This document shows positions 55,814 to 64,000 of a DNA stretch of 64,000 nt, piece by piece. The stretch covers positions 310,001 to 374,000 of the forward strand of contig CBDAKK010000008.1 in assembly GCA_965196605.1 (NCBI GenBank), given 5' to 3'. The stretch comes from CBDAKK01 sp965196605 (GTDB lineage: Bacteria > Spirochaetota > Spirochaetia > WTKD01 > G963693115). Below the pieces are notes generated by a model that was given only the letters and a program-made list of their open reading frames with translations, was not told the DNA's origin and did not search any database. The position numbers and the translations under genes are program-made. The stretch's first letter is position 1. Each line of letters starts with the position of its first letter.

Positions 55814-57061
55814 TTATATTGCGCCTATGTCGTTTCGGTAATACGCGCCCTCAAAGCTAATGGCCTCCACGCCTTGGTAGGCTTGCGCGCGCGCGGCATT
55901 AAGCGTCTGCCCCCGTCCGACTACGCTTAAAACGCGTCCGCCACTGGTCACAAACCCTGTGCCATGTTTTTCAACGCCCGCGCAAAATACGTGTTCATGG
56001 TTGTGTTCTAAGCCCTGTATGGGATAGCCCGTTTTGTACGCAGCGGGGTAGCCTGCGGATGCAAGCACGACGCAGCATGAGGAGCCGCTATGCCATTCAA
56101 ATGATGAAACTTCCAAATTCCCCACTAAGGCACTTTGTATTGCCTGCGATAAATCGCTCTTCAAAAGCGGCAAAAGCGCCTGCGCCTCGGGGTCTCCAAA
56201 GCGCACGTTGTACTCCAACAAATAACAGAGCTTGTTAACAACCATGACGCCAAAAAATACAAAGCCTGCAAATTGTAGACCCTCGGCGGCAAGTCCGCGT
56301 TCCGTGGGGCCTAATATGGCATGCATAAAATCTTGGTGTATAGCTTGAGTGAACAAGGGGTTGGGTGCAACAACCCCCATGCCGCCGGTGTTAGCGCCCT
56401 TTTCGCCCTCTTGTATTTTTTTGTGGTCTTTTGCGGACAAAAACGGGACTATGCGCGTGCCGTCGTAGATTGCAATTATGGAGGCTTCAAAGCCGTCTAA
56501 GTATTCTTCAAGCACAATGGTGTTTCCCGCGCTTCCAAAGACCTTGTCAACCATTATTTCTTCAAGGGCGCGCTCGGCCTCTTGTTTGCTTTGGCATATA
56601 ATGACACCCTTGCCCGCTGCAAGCCCGTCGGCTTTTACTACAAGTGGGTACGGAAATGATGCGAGCAAGTCGCGCGCCTCTTCTACAGAAGCGGCGACCT
56701 TGTGTTGTGCGGTTCTTATTTTGTGAGTGTTCATAAAATTTTTTGCAAAGACCTTGCTGCCTTCAAGCATGGCGGCGCTTTTGTGTGGTCCAAAGACCGC
56801 AACTCCTTCAGCGCGGCACAGGTCAACAACGCCCTCCATAAGCACGCTTTCATTGCCTGCCACAACGCAGTCGACTTCATGCTCTTTTGCCCACAGTGCC
56901 ACTTTGTGCACGGGCACAGGGGCTACGTTTACGCATTTATTGGTTGTGGCAGTACCGCCGTTTCCTTCCATGCAATACACGCGCCCAACGTCAGCGCTCA
57001 TGCTAAGCTTCCATGCAAGGGCATGTTCCCTACCCCCGTTGCCAAGTATCAAATAATTCAT
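55814..57061 (-). CDS. purD: phosphoribosylamine-glycine ligase
   Basis: The 415-aa ATP-grasp enzyme has the N-terminal ILGNGGREHALAWKL (about 4-18), PLVVKADGLAAGKGV, EGEKGANTGGMGVVAPNP and NVRFGDPEAQALLP. It makes GAR in purine synthesis. Starts 10 bases after purN; third gene of purM-purN-purD. Confidence 0.96.
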   Translation of the reverse strand: MNYLILGNGGREHALAWKLSMSADVGRVYCMEGNGGTATTNKCVNVAPVPVHKVALWAKEHEVDCVVAGNESVLMEGVVDLCRAEGVAVFGPHKSAAMLEGSKVFAKNFMNTHKIRTAQHKVAASVEEARDLLASFPYPLVVKADGLAAGKGVIICQSKQEAERALEEIMVDKVFGSAGNTIVLEEYLDGFEASIIAIYDGTRIVPFLSAKDHKKIQEGEKGANTGGMGVVAPNPLFTQAIHQDFMHAILGPTERGLAAEGLQFAGFVFFGVMVVNKLCYLLEYNVRFGDPEAQALLPLLKSDLSQAIQSALVGNLEVSSFEWHSGSSCCVVLASAGYPAAYKTGYPIQGLEHNHEHVFCAGVEKHGTGFVTSGGRVLSVVGRGQTLNAARAQAYQGVEAISFEGAYYRNDIGAI

Positions 57062-57071
57062 GTGTTACTCC

Positions 57072-57671
57072 TTAAGTTTTTGCACGCACCAGCGAGGTTA
57101 TAACGCGCGGGTACAAAAGCCGCTCCGCTTCTTGTACGCGCCGTGCAAGACTTTCTACGCTGTCGCTTGCTTCAACTATTACGCTTTGTTGGTCTACAAT
57201 AGCCCCGCCATCTATGACATCAGTTACCCAGTGTACGCTACAGCCGCTCTCTTTTTCACCCGCTGCAAGCACAGCGCTGTGCACCCTGTTGCCGTACATG
57301 CCCTTGCCACCGTAGGCGGGCAGCAGTGACGGGTGTATGTTGATAATGCGCCCCTCGTACATAGAAGTGAACCAGCGTGGCAGTATGCCCAAAAAGCCCG
57401 CCAAGACCATGAGTGCAGGTTTTTTTGATTGCACAATTTCGTCTATGTCGTGAAAGTGCTCGCCCTTTTTTCGCGCGCCTTTGTCGCATAAATATGCAGG
57501 TATGCCGTGTTGCTCTGCGCGCTTTAAGGCGTAGCAGGGTCTGTCGCTTATCAGCGCGCAAATGCGCACGTCCTCTACGGTACTCAAAAATCGCGCTATT
57601 GCCTCCAAGGTGCTACCCGCACCTGAAGCGAACACAATTATTTCTGCCACGCGTTTTGCTGTGTTATTCAT
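57072..57671 (-). CDS. purN: phosphoribosylglycinamide formyltransferase
   Basis: The 199-aa folate-dependent enzyme has FASGAGSTLEAI near the N-terminus, the catalytic pair in INIHPSLLPAYGGKGMYG, and DVIDGGAIV with the catalytic Asp. The ATG at 57671 overlaps the purM stop by 8 bases; longer in-frame starts inside purM are rejected because the family starts here. Confidence 0.94.
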   Translation of the reverse strand: MNNTAKRVAEIIVFASGAGSTLEAIARFLSTVEDVRICALISDRPCYALKRAEQHGIPAYLCDKGARKKGEHFHDIDEIVQSKKPALMVLAGFLGILPRWFTSMYEGRIINIHPSLLPAYGGKGMYGNRVHSAVLAAGEKESGCSVHWVTDVIDGGAIVDQQSVIVEASDSVESLARRVQEAERLLYPRVITSLVRAKT

Positions 57672-58749
57672 GCAACAAAACCTGCCCCGCGTTGTTGTCG
57701 CCTGTGCGCACCTCACCCATAACAAAGGCCTGCTCCCCCGCTGTGCGCAGCAGACTGAGCGCGTCCTCAACTGCATTGGGCGCAACCACAGCAACCGCGC
57801 CAACGCCCATGTTAAGTGTGCGCCACAGCTCGTCCCGCGCAACATTGTGCTGCGCCGCTATGTGAGAAAAAATGGCTTGTGTTGGTACAGCCGAGGCACT
57901 GACATGGGCGCAAAGCCCCGCGGGCAGGACGCGCGCAATGTTTTCAAATATGCCGCCGCCCGTAATGTGGCTAAGCGCGCGCAGTGGTTTTTCATTGTTG
58001 TGATTTTGCTCTGTTGTGAGGTTTTTTACCAAGCTTTGAAAGGCGCGCACATACAAGCGCGTGGGCTTTAGCAAGGTTTCATGCAAGGGCGCGCCGTCAA
58101 ATTCCACGTCCGTTTTAGGGTACAGCATGCGTATGAGTGAAAACCCGTTGCTGTGAATGCCGTTTGAGGCAAGCCCAATGAGCACGTCTCCATCGCGTGT
58201 GTGCATGCCATCAACAACTTCGCATTCATCAACTACGCCTACGGCAAAGCCCGCCACGTCGTAGTCTCCTTTTGCGTACATGCCCGGCATCTCCGCCATT
58301 TCACCACCAACAAGTGAGCAGCCACATTCCGTGCAAGCCTCGGCTATGCCGCTGACTATGCGCTGCACGACTGAGGGGCTCAGCGAAGCGCACGCGATGT
58401 AGTCCAAAAAAAACAAGGGTGCGGCTCCGTGGCACGCTATGTCGTTTACGCACATGGCAACGCAGTCGTGCCCTATGCCTTCATAGGAGTTGTGTCGCTT
58501 TGCAATAAGCAACTTCGTCCCCACCCCGTCGGTGCCAGAAACGAGCAGTGGATTGCGGCACGTTTGCATTACATCTTGCAGCGAATACAGCGCCGCAAAC
58601 TGCCCACTCGCGTGGCGTACTGCGCTACTGTGCGTTTTTTTGCACGTTTCGGCAATTAAGCCCACCGCAGTATTGCCCGCATCTATGTTCACGCCCGCAT
58701 CGGCGTAGCTCACGCCATGGGTTGAAGTGCCTGAAAAATGTGCATTCAT
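57664..58749 (-). CDS. purM: phosphoribosylformylglycinamidine cyclo-ligase
   Basis: The 361-aa AIRS synthetase has YADAGVNIDAGN, GTDGVGTKLLIA (about 77-88), VGGEMAEMPGMYAKGDYD and THITGGGIFEN-like SHITGGGIFENIAR. It closes the imidazole ring to give AIR. First gene of the purMND cluster. Start at 58749 has only GAAAG upstream. Confidence 0.95.
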   Translation of the reverse strand: MNAHFSGTSTHGVSYADAGVNIDAGNTAVGLIAETCKKTHSSAVRHASGQFAALYSLQDVMQTCRNPLLVSGTDGVGTKLLIAKRHNSYEGIGHDCVAMCVNDIACHGAAPLFFLDYIACASLSPSVVQRIVSGIAEACTECGCSLVGGEMAEMPGMYAKGDYDVAGFAVGVVDECEVVDGMHTRDGDVLIGLASNGIHSNGFSLIRMLYPKTDVEFDGAPLHETLLKPTRLYVRAFQSLVKNLTTEQNHNNEKPLRALSHITGGGIFENIARVLPAGLCAHVSASAVPTQAIFSHIAAQHNVARDELWRTLNMGVGAVAVVAPNAVEDALSLLRTAGEQAFVMGEVRTGDNNAGQVLLHE

Positions 58750-58991
58750 AATCTTTCATTGTAGTATAGCGTGCGCACGTCAAAGTACGTAGAACAAGGT
58801 AGTTGCTAGTCTACGCACATATTCTATACTTAATACATAGGGCTTCTTGTCATTTTGTTTAATTTTGTTTCTTCAGCATTGCGCGGAGTCGTTTGAATTC
58901 ATTACTTGTCTTGCTTTGGTGTTGTAGGCAGCTCTTACATCGTGTTAAAATTTGAGTGGGTAAAAATTTAATTAATCTTAAGGAGTAGATT

Positions 58992-59999
58992 ATGATGAAG
59001 AAAATATTGCTACTGGTAGTGGTCGGTGTATTTTTAACGCAAGCTTCAGTGTTTGCAAGCGGAATATTTGAGAAATTATTTTCAAAGAAAAAATCCAATG
59101 ACACAAGCGCAATATGGGGGGACTCACTTGAAGGCAACTATAGTTTGGGCACGGGAGGGCAAAGCGGGATATACTACCCCTTTGGTGGTGCTATTGCAAA
59201 ATTGTGGAGCGAAAATGTAGAAGGCCTTACCGTAAAGGCGGAGGTTACTTCGGCTTCTGTTGAAAACACTATCAAGGTTGCGGCACATGCCCTTATTGCG
59301 GGGTTTGCACAAGGCAACGTAGTAGAGCAGGCCTATCAAGGCAAGAGCAAATTTCAAGACAAGCAGCCTGTTGTGTCACTCATGTCGCTGTACCCTAATT
59401 TGCTTCACATACTTTTGCCCGCAAAAACAAGTATTAAAAGTCTTGCGGATATGAAGGGCGCAAAGATTTCTTTAGGTGCGCCAGCCTCGGGTACCGCCGT
59501 AACGGCTGAAAACATTCTCAAGGTAAATGGCATTGATATTGCTGAAGACATAGACGCGGTGTATCTCAACTATTCCGAGACGACCAACGCGCTTGCGAAT
59601 GGGCAAATTGATGCAGGCTTTATTGTAGGTGGTTTGGGCGTTGGAGCCGTTACGGAACTTGCCTTGACCAAGGACATTATCATACTTTCACTTTCTCAAA
59701 ATGAAATAGACACCTTTGTCAAAGTACAACCTTCATACAAGGCGCTCAAAGTGCAAGGCGATGTCTATAATAAGGTGCCTGCATTTGACACCGTTGCAAT
59801 ATGGAATGTCTTAGTAGTACATGAGAGCATGCCCGATGATGTGGCTTATAAACTAGCAAAACTCATTTATGAGAACAACGATTATTTAAAGCAAGTGGTA
59901 AAGTCGGCGCAGTATACGCTTCCTGAAAATGCGAAGGCTGTAGATACCGTGCCATTGCACGCGGGTACGCAACGCTACCTTGATGAAGTAAAAAAATAA
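58992..59999 (+). CDS. TAXI-family TRAP transporter solute-binding protein
   Basis: The 335-aa product has a signal peptide (about 1-22, ending VFAS). The TAXI fingerprint follows: LGTGGQSGIYYPFGGAIA (about 54-71), VTSASVENTI, SLYPNLLHIL and ISLGAPASGTAVTAE. TAXI systems import carboxylates such as glutamate or C4-acids; the ligand is not predictable. AAGGAG lies ahead of the ATG. It precedes its fused permease by 10 bases. Bases 58750-58991 hold no gene. Confidence 0.93.
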   Translation: MMKKILLLVVVGVFLTQASVFASGIFEKLFSKKKSNDTSAIWGDSLEGNYSLGTGGQSGIYYPFGGAIAKLWSENVEGLTVKAEVTSASVENTIKVAAHALIAGFAQGNVVEQAYQGKSKFQDKQPVVSLMSLYPNLLHILLPAKTSIKSLADMKGAKISLGAPASGTAVTAENILKVNGIDIAEDIDAVYLNYSETTNALANGQIDAGFIVGGLGVGAVTELALTKDIIILSLSQNEIDTFVKVQPSYKALKVQGDVYNKVPAFDTVAIWNVLVVHESMPDDVAYKLAKLIYENNDYLKQVVKSAQYTLPENAKAVDTVPLHAGTQRYLDEVKK

Positions 60000-60009
60000 G
60001 TTACCCTTC

Positions 60010-61923
60010 ATGACAAGCGCTGTAAAAACTCTTGTTCGCATTAAGCACTTGGGAAATAGGGGAGTACTCGGACTCATCTTTTTCGCAGCGCTTGGTCTGT
60101 CCCTGTTTCAAATTTGGAATATTCTTTCTGCTCGCTTAAGCGCCACGCAGTTTAGACCTGTGCACCTTACGTGGGTTTTGGTGCTGGTGTTTCTCAAATA
60201 TCCCCTGGTTCCACAGGGCACTAAGCATTTTACACTCTTACGCATATTCGACTTTTTTCTTGTTTTCTTAAGCCTTGTTGCGGGTGTGGTGATATTGTCT
60301 TTTGACCATAACGATTTTACTTATTTTATAAGCGGTTTGAGTACCGGCCATTTTATGGCTGCGCTTATTTTTTTTGCGCTTGTACTCGAGGCTACCCGCA
60401 GAGCTGTGGGCTCTGTAATGATGCTTTTATGTTTAGGGTTTGTTCTCTACAACCTTTGGGGACATTACTTACCGGGACAATTTGCTATTAAGGATTTTTC
60501 CATTACCGAGTTTTTCTCCTTTCAAATTTATTCTACGCACGGACTCTTTGGACTGTCGCTGGGCATTGCTGCGGGCGTGGTCTTTGTTTTTGTGCTCTTT
60601 GGAGCATTGCTAGAAGTGAGCAAGGCAGGTGATTTTTTTACTTTGCTTTCAGTGGCGCTTACTGGTCGTTTTCGCGGCGGTCCCGCAAAGGCAAGCGTTT
60701 TTGCCTCGGCCTTGCTTGGTTCCATATCAGGCTCTGCTATTGCAAACGCAGTCACTACGGGTACATTCACCATTCCGCTTATGAAAAAACTCGGCTACAA
60801 AGCGCAGCAAGCCGCGGGCATAGAGGCCGCAGCGTCTACCGGTGGACAAATCATGCCACCCATCATGGGTGCGGGTGCCTTCATTATGGCGCAGTTTACG
60901 GGCATGGCGTATAGCTCCATTGTGTTCATGTGCTTTGTGCCGGGCTTGCTTTACTTTTTTTCTACGCTGCTCTACGTGCACATCATGGCGCGCAAGCTGG
61001 AATTGCCATTTTCAAAGGCAATTCAGAGACGCGAACTATGGAACATTTTTAAATCAGGCGGACATGCTTTTATTTCTATACTGGTCATTTTGGTGCTGTT
61101 GGTCTGGGGCTTTACTCCCGCGCTTGTCGGCGTTATGGGCTGCGCAATGGTAGTTGTGGTAAGCTGGATGCGCAAACACACGCGCCTGTCTTTCCGAGAC
61201 CTCCTCGTTGGACTTAAAAAAGGAGCCATGCTCGCGCTCCCAATTTCAATGGCATGCGCTACTGCGGGCATTATTGTTGGCGTGGTAGGGCAAACGGGCT
61301 TGGGGCTGCAGCTTACAAATTCGCTGCTTTCCCTTTCTCATGGCAACCTTTTTGGTGTGTTTGTGCTCACCGCATTTATTGCGCTCGTACTGGGCATGGG
61401 CTTACCTGTTACCGCAGCCTACGTTCTTCTTTCTATAGTTGCGGTGCCAGTTTTTACAAGCTTAGGGCTTCCCCTCATCACGGCGCACATCATCGTCTTT
61501 TGGCTCTCTCAAACATCAAACGTAACCCCGCCCATAGCCCTTGCCGCATTTGCTGCCGCAGGTATTGCAGATGCACGACCCATGCAGAGTGCCTTACAAG
61601 CCTTTAAGCTCAGCAGTGGGCTTTTGATTATTCCGCTGATGATGGTGCACACCTCACTTATTTATACGGACGGAGTAAACGTCTCAGCAAACCTCTTGGG
61701 AATAGTGCGTACTCTGTGCGTGGTGGTAGGCCTTGCCTTGAGCGTAGAAGGCTTTTTATTTATGCGTGTGAAGCTATGGGAGCGCCTTCTACTCGTAGCT
61801 GCCGTTCTTGCGCTGGTTTTTGCACAGCAGATGCTACAGCTGCTAGGGCTTGCAGTAGTGGCCGTTCTTGTTGTAAAAAACATTCTTGCAGCAAAAGTCA
61901 CGACGCGGCGCGGCATTACATAG
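60010..61923 (+). CDS. fused TRAP transporter permease (DctQM type)
   Basis: The 637-aa polytopic protein fuses a four-helix DctQ-like N-terminal part to a twelve-helix DctM-like part, as usual for TAXI systems. Conserved spots include SGSAIANAVTTGTFTIPLMK (about 241-260), EAAASTGGQIMPPIMGAGAF and NVTPPIALAAFAAAGIA. No frame breaks, unlike the sialic acid dctM. Confidence 0.93.
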   Translation: MTSAVKTLVRIKHLGNRGVLGLIFFAALGLSLFQIWNILSARLSATQFRPVHLTWVLVLVFLKYPLVPQGTKHFTLLRIFDFFLVFLSLVAGVVILSFDHNDFTYFISGLSTGHFMAALIFFALVLEATRRAVGSVMMLLCLGFVLYNLWGHYLPGQFAIKDFSITEFFSFQIYSTHGLFGLSLGIAAGVVFVFVLFGALLEVSKAGDFFTLLSVALTGRFRGGPAKASVFASALLGSISGSAIANAVTTGTFTIPLMKKLGYKAQQAAGIEAAASTGGQIMPPIMGAGAFIMAQFTGMAYSSIVFMCFVPGLLYFFSTLLYVHIMARKLELPFSKAIQRRELWNIFKSGGHAFISILVILVLLVWGFTPALVGVMGCAMVVVVSWMRKHTRLSFRDLLVGLKKGAMLALPISMACATAGIIVGVVGQTGLGLQLTNSLLSLSHGNLFGVFVLTAFIALVLGMGLPVTAAYVLLSIVAVPVFTSLGLPLITAHIIVFWLSQTSNVTPPIALAAFAAAGIADARPMQSALQAFKLSSGLLIIPLMMVHTSLIYTDGVNVSANLLGIVRTLCVVVGLALSVEGFLFMRVKLWERLLLVAAVLALVFAQQMLQLLGLAVVAVLVVKNILAAKVTTRRGIT

Positions 61924-62025
61924 TGCTGTCCTGCTGATCTTCTATTTTAAGCAGTTTACCCCTGCGCTACTTGTGCCGCATGCAGTAAACGGTCACGGGG
62001 TGAAAGTAGCGATATGTCTTCAAGG

Positions 62026-63746
62026 TTACCTTTTAATAACATCAGTTATCACTCCACTATTGTTGTAGCATAAGTACGTAATATGCCTATCAGTAATAGT
62101 GTCTTTTGCTACCTTGACACCAAATACCATAGATAAATCATAGGTTGAAATTAAGCTCTTCTGATGTAAACTTTTATATAATGCGCTAGAGAGGTTGACT
62201 TTTGTAAGCGAAATAACCTGTTTGTATGCAATACGACGATGACCGGGTTTGTCAGACTTATCTATCCCTACTATACGATAATTATTAATAAAGGCGTAAT
62301 CGTCAATCTGGTTGCTATTGGTGATGCCGGGAGGAATGCTTACTTGAGTAAGAGCATTATACGCAAAAGCGAATTTTCCAATGTGTGTAAGTTTATTATT
62401 GCTTGGGAGTTTGAGATATCTGATGTGGTTATGATTGATATGGTTCTTGGTACTAGCAGCGGAAAAAGCTCCTGCACCAATACTTTCGATCTCAGCGTCT
62501 TCAGGGAATATAACATGCATAAGCTGGTTATGAGAAAAGGCAAAATTATCAATGCGTTTGAGACTTTTGGGAAAAGTAAGGCTTCTCAGCTGATTTTTGT
62601 AAAAGGCTGCTTTACCAATAGTAGTAACCCCGTCTGATAATTCTAGGGCTGTGATGTTTTTATTCGAATACTCAAATTGATCTACGGGGTCGCTATTAAC
62701 TGTGAGCTTCCATCCAAGGTAGAGCGTTATGTTCTCATGTATAGGGGTAGAGAAACTGAATTTTTTATTTGCACTCAGATTTGCATCGCTATACCAAGCC
62801 TCCATGCTATACGTATCACTACCAATAGCATTTCTTGTAAAACGAACAGGAGAAGCATTCATGCCACTCATAACTTTTTGAATTTGGGGTGAAGAGGCTT
62901 TGTTGTTGGGGTTAAACGTAATAGTGTATGCCCATCTCGCATACAGGGTGATGTTATTAGTGATGGTATTGTTACTATTAAATGGAGTTTTATAGTCCTT
63001 GGAAGTAAACCATCCCTTAAAGGTAGCACCATTAGGCTTTGTTGGGGTTGTTGGCATGTCGCTTGCAGATATTCTGACACCATTCTTATTATCAGCAGGC
63101 ACGAACCTTGTTTGTGAAGGCATATTGTTATTAAAGATAAAGGTAAGTGTATAGCCCCATCTTGCATGTAGGGTGGTGTCACCAGTGATGCGAATAGAAG
63201 CAGTAATTTTTTCTCTCCAATATCTGAAGTCGTAGATAGGGCAGAGTTGAACCATCCTGCAAAGGGTGCGTCTCCTTTTGTGGGAGCTTGTATCTTGTTT
63301 ATTGGTATTGTTGCACTACTGCCACCTACTACTACTAAGGAAGTGGTGCCTCCAGAGCTTGTGGCAAAACTCCCGCCATTGGGGTTAAGGCTAATGGTGT
63401 ATTTCCACCCCGCATACAGAATGGTCTTACGAGTTATGGGAGTATCAAAATTAAATTTATTGCCATTGGTATAGTTAGAGTCAGAAGTGAACCATCCCGC
63501 AAAGGTAGCACCATTTTTAGTGGGTTGTGTAGGAGGGCTTACTGTTGCATTTTTTGAGACGGGCTGAGAGGCAATTGGAGAGCCTCCATTAGTAACAAAA
63601 ACGACTCTTATTTGGGATGTGGGTTTGAGTTCAAGGTCAGGATTGAACTCAAAGAATTCATCACATGATGAGAGTATGCTAGCAAGCAGACCTATTACCA
63701 AAGTAACCCATGCTGTGTGTGAAGTAGAACTGTATTTATGCATCAT
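62026..63746 (-). pseudogene. InlB B-repeat/LRR surface lipoprotein split by a frameshift
   Basis: The first part has a signal with lipobox (SILSSC) and B-repeats (Listeria/Bacteroides type: ATFAGWFTS, PFAGWFNS). The frame breaks at a run of six T (63207-63212; A on the coding strand). Seven A would join EKKITASI to the second part, which continues with B-repeats (ATFKGWFTS, LYARWAY) and then five or so LRR_5 repeats. The joined product would be about 573 aa. It belongs to the same surface family as the genes at 310 and 51763. Homopolymer position allows phase variation, but six bases is short for that. Confidence 0.85.
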
Positions 63747-63791
63747 GATTTCAATATTGTAATCTTTGAGACTTATTCTTGTAAGTTTCAT

Positions 63792-64000
63792 TGTAGCATT
63801 TTATTGTCATAAAAAGTGTTTTTATCTTTAGTCCAATAGTAAAATCTATCTTGATAAAGCAAAGAAAGCCAATCACAGCCTTATCATATTTGTGCCAGTG
63901 CCTCGGCCACAAAAGACGTTCGCTGAATGCTCGGGGGCTTGCCCCCACAAAGCGCGCTCACACAAACTTACTTCCATACAATCTTCATACTTGTGTACAG
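63792..64000. repeat. edge of another intergenic repeat island
   Basis: From about 63910 the sequence returns to island modules: GCTGAATGCTCGGGGGCTTG (also near 2632) and, to the window end, an inverted copy of the module near 5644-5685 (CTTACTTCCATACA, CATACTTGTGTACAG). The island continues beyond the window. Confidence 0.75.

Overview
The window reads as chromosomal DNA of a host-associated spirochaete, most likely Treponema or a close relative. The evidence is the family content: BspA-type leucine-rich-repeat (LRR) surface lipoproteins, spirochaete-style lipoboxes, an OmpA protein with FlgD-like Ig repeats, DapL, and sialic acid and TAXI TRAP transporters. A complete 16S rRNA gene is present, but species cannot be fixed by eye. 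Base composition is patchy: the fab, dapL and pur genes are GC-richer, while the opp/pckA block and the 22-30 kb region are AT-rich.

Layout. 0.3-8.7 kb: a BspA lipoprotein, then a 670-aa protein with glycosyltransferase-like motifs, a CapA-like phosphoesterase and a cysteine hydrolase, separated by islands of a mosaic intergenic repeat family (85/86-bp tandem arrays, GC-rich hairpins, 21-23 bp polypyrimidine hairpins). 8.7-13 kb: dapL and fabF-fabG-fabD (minus strand). 13.1-15.6 kb: two small related membrane proteins and ATP-dependent PEP carboxykinase. 15.7-21.4 kb: an oppABCDF peptide importer whose oppD is frameshifted. 21.5-25.2 kb: tRNA-Cys, tRNA-Val, a secreted or membrane protein and a solitary 16S rRNA gene with no 23S behind it. 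25.3-29.9 kb: a 66-bp tandem repeat and two paralogous lipoproteins with 15-aa acidic repeats on either side of a decayed IS256-type transposase. 29.9-35.2 kb: a sialic acid cluster (TRAP transporter siaP-dctQ-dctM with dctM frameshifted, N-acetylneuraminate lyase, GntR regulator). 35.2-37.1 kb: a DUF2156 protein, an HMA metal-binding protein and a thioredoxin-like protein. 37.3-43.8 kb: a carbohydrate or polyol ABC importer with two different ATPases plus a polyol dehydrogenase. 43.8-51.6 kb: ClpC, the OmpA protein, another repeat island, a lipoprotein and SlyD. 51.7-53.6 kb: a BspA gene interrupted by an in-frame TGA. 53.7-58.8 kb: ssb, pgeF, a sigma-54-type hsp20 and purM-purN-purD. 58.9-64 kb: a TAXI TRAP transporter, a frameshifted B-repeat/LRR lipoprotein and the edge of another repeat island.

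Together the genes suggest a scavenging, host-associated lifestyle: uptake of peptides, sialic acid, a sugar or polyol and carboxylates, with many surface lipoproteins. Five genes are broken: four by single-base shifts in or beside short homopolymers and one by a stop codon. This points either to real decay or phase variation, or to sequencing error, and reads would settle it. No single wholly new system can be proven from the sequence. The strongest leads are the dispersed mosaic repeat family, the 15-aa-repeat lipoprotein pair with identical SD-less starts, and the perfect sigma-54 promoter of hsp20.
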